Part shown: one piece after another, positions 61,842 through 64,000 of the stretch | Layout of the letters: the number at the start of each line of letters is the position of its first letter | Numbering within the stretch: the stretch's first letter is position 1 | Assembly: GCF_017873605.1 (NCBI RefSeq) | Contig: NZ_JAGGKI010000009.1 | Coordinates: 202,110-266,109 of the forward strand | Length of the DNA: 64,000 nt | Source of the DNA: Paenibacillus lactis | GTDB lineage: Bacteria; Bacillota; Bacilli; Paenibacillales; Paenibacillaceae | Reading direction: 5' to 3' | Made by a program: the position numbers and the translations under genes | Notes under the pieces: generated by a model | Database searches by the model: none | Told to the model about the DNA's origin: nothing | Seen by the model: only the letters and a program-made list of their open reading frames with translations

Positions 61842-63002
61842 TTACTGAACGAGGGAGACGATCTTCTGTGCTCCGTCGGCCATGGAATCAGCTGGTACGA
61901 TGTTAAGACCGGACTCGGCCAAAATCTTCTTGCCGAGGTCAACATTCGTTCCTTCCAAGCGTACAACAAGCGGACGGGTCAAGCCCAGCTGCTTCGCCGC
62001 TTCAACTACACCGGTAGCGATCACGTCGCAGCGCATGATGCCGCCGAAAATGTTGACGAAGATTCCCTTAACTTGAGGATCGGACAAAATGATTTTGAAG
62101 GCTTCGGTAACCTTCTCGGTCGTTGCACCGCCCCCAACGTCAAGGAAGTTGGCAGGATCGCCGCCATAGTATTTGATGATGTCCATGGTAGCCATCGCAA
62201 GACCGGCACCGTTAACCATACAGCCGATGTTGCCGTCCAGAGCTATGTAACTCAAGTCGTATTTCGATGCTTCGATTTCTTTCTCGTCTTCTTCGTCCAG
62301 GTCGCGAAGCTCGACAATGTCCTTGTGACGGAAGAGCGCGTTGGAGTCAAAGTTCAGCTTAGCGTCAAGGGCCATGACGTTGCCGTCGCCCGTAACGACC
62401 AGTGGATTAATCTCGGCGATCGAGCAGTCCTTCTCCACGAACGCCTTGTACAAGGCCAGCATAAATTGGACGGCTTTGCCGACCAGCTCGTTCGGAATAT
62501 TAATGGAATACGCCAGCTTCCGCGCTTGGAACGTTTGAAGTCCGACAGCCGGATCGATGACTTCCTTGAAAATTTTCTCAGGCGTTGCCGCTGCAACTTC
62601 TTCGATTTCCGTACCGCCTTCTTCGGATGCCATCATGACGACGCGCCCTGTAGCGCGGTCTACAACAACACCGATGTAATACTCTTTGCGAATATCGCAG
62701 CCTTCTTCAATAAGGAGGCGCTTGACTTCCTTGCCTTCCGGTCCGGTCTGGTGAGTCACCAGCACTTTGCCCAGAATTTCTTCGGCATAGGCGCGAACCT
62801 CTTCAAGGCTCTTTGCCACCTTGACGCCGCCGGCTTTACCGCGGCCGCCTGCGTGGATCTGCGCTTTAACAACGGTTACGGGACTTCCCAGGGATTTGGC
62901 AGCTTCCACTGCTTCATCCACCGTAAACGCAACCTTTCCGTTCGGAACAGCGACTCCATATTGCTTCAGTACTTGTTTTCCTTGATATTCATGGATATTC
63001 AT
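61842..63002 (-). CDS. sucC: Succinyl-CoA synthetase beta subunit
   Basis: 386 residues, ATP-grasp fold: MNIHEYQGKQVLKQYGVAVP, VVKAQIHAGGRGKAGGVKVA near 43-62, AEINPLVVTGDGNVMALDAK near 197-216, and LDVGGGATTEKVTEAFKIIL then GIFVNIFGGIMRCDVIATGV. ATG after AGGAGGATTCGAGA. Confidence 0.98.
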   Translation of the reverse strand: MNIHEYQGKQVLKQYGVAVPNGKVAFTVDEAVEAAKSLGSPVTVVKAQIHAGGRGKAGGVKVAKSLEEVRAYAEEILGKVLVTHQTGPEGKEVKRLLIEEGCDIRKEYYIGVVVDRATGRVVMMASEEGGTEIEEVAAATPEKIFKEVIDPAVGLQTFQARKLAYSINIPNELVGKAVQFMLALYKAFVEKDCSIAEINPLVVTGDGNVMALDAKLNFDSNALFRHKDIVELRDLDEEDEKEIEASKYDLSYIALDGNIGCMVNGAGLAMATMDIIKYYGGDPANFLDVGGGATTEKVTEAFKIILSDPQVKGIFVNIFGGIMRCDVIATGVVEAAKQLGLTRPLVVRLEGTNVDLGKKILAESGLNIVPADSMADGAQKIVSLVQ

Positions 63003-63104
63003 TCTCGAATCCTCCTATCAACATGACTGGAACAAGGCGGGCTGCATGGGAGCGTTTCAATGACGCCGCTGCCCCTGTCAACCTTTATATAGTAAACCCA
63101 AGCT

Positions 63105-63135
63105 ATTGTAACATGTTTTTAAAACGCTTACCTTA
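63105..63135 (-). promoter_or_regulatory. Extended -10 promoter of sucCD with a weak cre-like element
   Basis: Minus strand TGTTACAAT (63105-63113) is an extended -10 box; no good -35 is 17 bp upstream. GGTAAGCGTTTTAA just upstream resembles a CcpA cre site with two mismatches to the consensus. A second -10-like TATATA follows near 63090. The leader would be about 95 nt. Confidence 0.45.
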
Positions 63136-63220
63136 AAAATGTTCACAGATTCTCCACTCTATTTGATATAGGTATGATTCCTTCTGGAGAATAATTGGAA
63201 ATTAAAGGTTAAACAAATCG

Positions 63221-63343
63221 TTATTTTTTTGAAAATGCTTTGAATACTTTGACAGCAACAAATCCGATCACAAATCCGATAACAGCGAGAATCAACAATA
63301 GCACAACCAATGTAATGATAATGTTCTCCCACAATATAGTCAT
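63221..63343 (-). CDS. 40-residue single-span membrane protein
   Basis: Reads MTILWENIIITLVVLLLILA and then VIGFVIGFVAVKVFKAFSKK. A hydrophobic helix covers about 7-30 with two GFV turns, flanked by WEN outside and a basic end KVFKAFSKK, so the C-terminus should face the cytoplasm. AGGAGGTC lies just upstream of the ATG, and an extended -10 promoter lies 50 bp before it. It is too short for most gene callers. Family and function are not recognised; the fold size fits small stress or membrane-modulating peptides. Confidence 0.75.
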   Translation of the reverse strand: MTILWENIIITLVVLLLILAVIGFVIGFVAVKVFKAFSKK

Positions 63344-63389
63344 AATGACCTCCTATTCAATAATGATTTCCAATATCATCTAAATATGG

Positions 63390-63398
63390 ATTATAGCA
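63390..63398 (-). promoter_or_regulatory. Extended -10 promoter for the 40-residue protein gene
   Basis: Minus strand TGCTATAAT is a perfect extended -10 box. No good -35 is seen, as allowed for extended -10 promoters. The start point would be near 63383, leaving a 40-nt leader with AGGAGGTC. Confidence 0.65.
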
Positions 63399-63526
63399 TA
63401 TTTCCCTCTGAAATCCCTTCCATTTGCTCTATTCTTTGAATTATTTCACGAAGCTGTATAAGCAGTACAAGGGGATGCCTCCTTCTAACTCTCAGTTTGG
63501 GGTCTGAAGTTGAATAAGTGGGGGGG

Positions 63527-63552
63527 TGGGCGTTTTAGTTGGGCGTTTTAGT
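63527..63552. repeat. Two tandem copies of a 13-bp unit
   Basis: TGGGCGTTTTAGT is present twice in a row (63527-63539, 63540-63552), followed by a partial third start TGG. It sits next to a run of seven G and just before the 51-bp array. Confidence 0.7.
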
Positions 63553-63600
63553 TGGACTTTTTTGGGAGACTTTGGAGGGTAACTTTACATTGGCGCCAGC

Positions 63601-63918
63601 AAGTCCCTTTTTGGGACTTGCTCCGGGCTTGGAGCTGCTTTTCGCGCCCACAAGTCCCTTTTCGGGACTTGCTCGGGGCTTGGAGCTGCTTTTGGCGCTC
63701 ACACGTCCCTTTTTGGGACTTGCTCCGGGCTTGGAGTTGCTTTTGCCGCTAGCAAGTCCCTTTTTGGGACTTGCTCCGGGCTTGGAGTTGCTTTTGGCGC
63801 CAGCAAGTCCCTTTTCGGGACTTGCTCCGGGCTTGGAGCTGCTTTTGACGCTCACACGTCCCTTTTTGGGACTTGCTCCGGGCTTGGAGTTGCTTTTGGC
63901 GCAAGCAAGTCCCTTTTT
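63601..63918. repeat. Array of six and a partial seventh 51-bp tandem repeats, each with a perfect hairpin
   Basis: Units start at 63601, 63652, 63703, 63754, 63805, 63856 and 63907, exactly 51 bp apart. Each begins with a stem such as AAGTCCC-TTTTT-GGGACTT, then CTCCGGGCTTGGAG and a variable CTTTTGGCGC segment. Stem and loop variants recur in the order A, B, C, A, B, C, A, so the array has a 153-bp higher period. 51 is a multiple of three, so both strands stay open: a 17-residue repeat like KPGASPKKGLAGAKSNS on minus, and PGLELLLAPASPFLGLA on plus. Neither frame has a convincing ribosome site, so no gene is called. Confidence 0.9.
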
Positions 63919-64000
63919 GCAGCTAGAATAAAAAGTGGACACCCCTTAGTGATAAAACGATAATGAAACAAAGCAGACGAGAGGGTGTCAAAAAAAATGA
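63919..64000 (+). mobile_element. Possible left end of an insertion element and start of its ORF
   Basis: The seventh repeat breaks off after CCCTTTTTG and unrelated sequence follows. GACACCC (63938-63944 region) and GGGTGTC (63983-63989) are inverted copies. An ATG at 63997-63999 is preceded by GAGAGGG and runs off the window. The break in the array, the inverted copies and a plus-strand ORF in an otherwise minus-strand region suggest an IS end. The family cannot be told from 80 bp. Confidence 0.35.

Noticed and set aside
63601..63918. CRISPR array
   Set aside because: The repeats are contiguous with no unique spacers, and no cas genes are near.
63535..63942. Open reading frames on both strands through the 51-bp repeats (17-residue repeat proteins)
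   Set aside because: They stay open because the unit is a multiple of three. The minus frame starts with a GTG inside the possible mobile end, and neither frame has a well-placed ribosome site.

Overview
The window is a low-rearrangement chromosomal segment of a Gram-positive, motile, spore-former-type Firmicute, most likely Paenibacillus or a close relative. The evidence is gene order (sucC-sucD-dprA-topA-trmFO-hslV-hslU, then a complete fla/che cluster, then rpsB-tsf-pyrH-frr-uppS-cdsA-dxr-rseP-proS-polC, then rimP-nusA-rnpM-ylxQ-infB-rbfA-nrnA-truB-ribF), which is essentially the Bacillus subtilis order. Firmicute-type proteins (PolC, FliY, CheC/CheD, FapA-like DUF342, SwrB-like) and strong GGAGG ribosome binding sites agree with this. 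Nearly every gene is on the minus strand, so transcription runs from high to low coordinates. About 25 of the 57 complete or partial genes appear to start with TTG or GTG.

Layout, in the direction of transcription: 63.6-64.0 kb holds a 51-bp tandem repeat array next to what may be the end of a mobile element. A 40-residue membrane protein gene (63221-63343) with its own promoter follows. Then come sucCD, closed by a strong terminator, and dprA-topA-trmFO-hslVU, closed by a terminator at 53.75 kb. The codY gene that B. subtilis has before flgB, and the xerC/codV gene it has before hslV, are both absent here.

From 53.56 to 21.89 kb runs one fla/che cluster of about 31.7 kb with 37 genes: basal body and rod (flgB, flgC, fliE, fliF), switch and export (fliG to fliK, fliM, fliY, fliO to flhB, flhA), hook (flgD, flgE), placement (flhF, flhG), chemotaxis (cheY, cheB, cheA, cheW, cheC, cheD), sigma-D, and a tail of poorly characterised genes. 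Many neighbours overlap by ATGA. The cluster ends in a terminator at 21.87-21.91 kb.

A sigma-A promoter at 21.8 kb then drives rpsB, tsf and pyrH-frr, with terminators after rpsB, tsf and frr. Lipid and envelope genes follow (uppS, cdsA, dxr, rseP), then an archaeal/eukaryal-type prolyl-tRNA synthetase and the replicative polymerase PolC. Finally a near-consensus promoter at 7.93-7.96 kb starts the nusA operon, whose leader carries a perfect 12-bp hairpin. That operon covers transcription and translation factors (rimP, nusA, rnpM, ylxQ, infB, rbfA), RNA turnover (nrnA), tRNA modification (truB) and FAD synthesis (ribF, cut by the window edge).

Most of the window is core housekeeping and motility. 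The less explained parts are: a cluster of uncharacterised proteins at the end of the fla/che operon, structured leaders ahead of proS, polC, pyrH and rimP-nusA, and the 51-bp repeat array with its 153-bp higher-order period.
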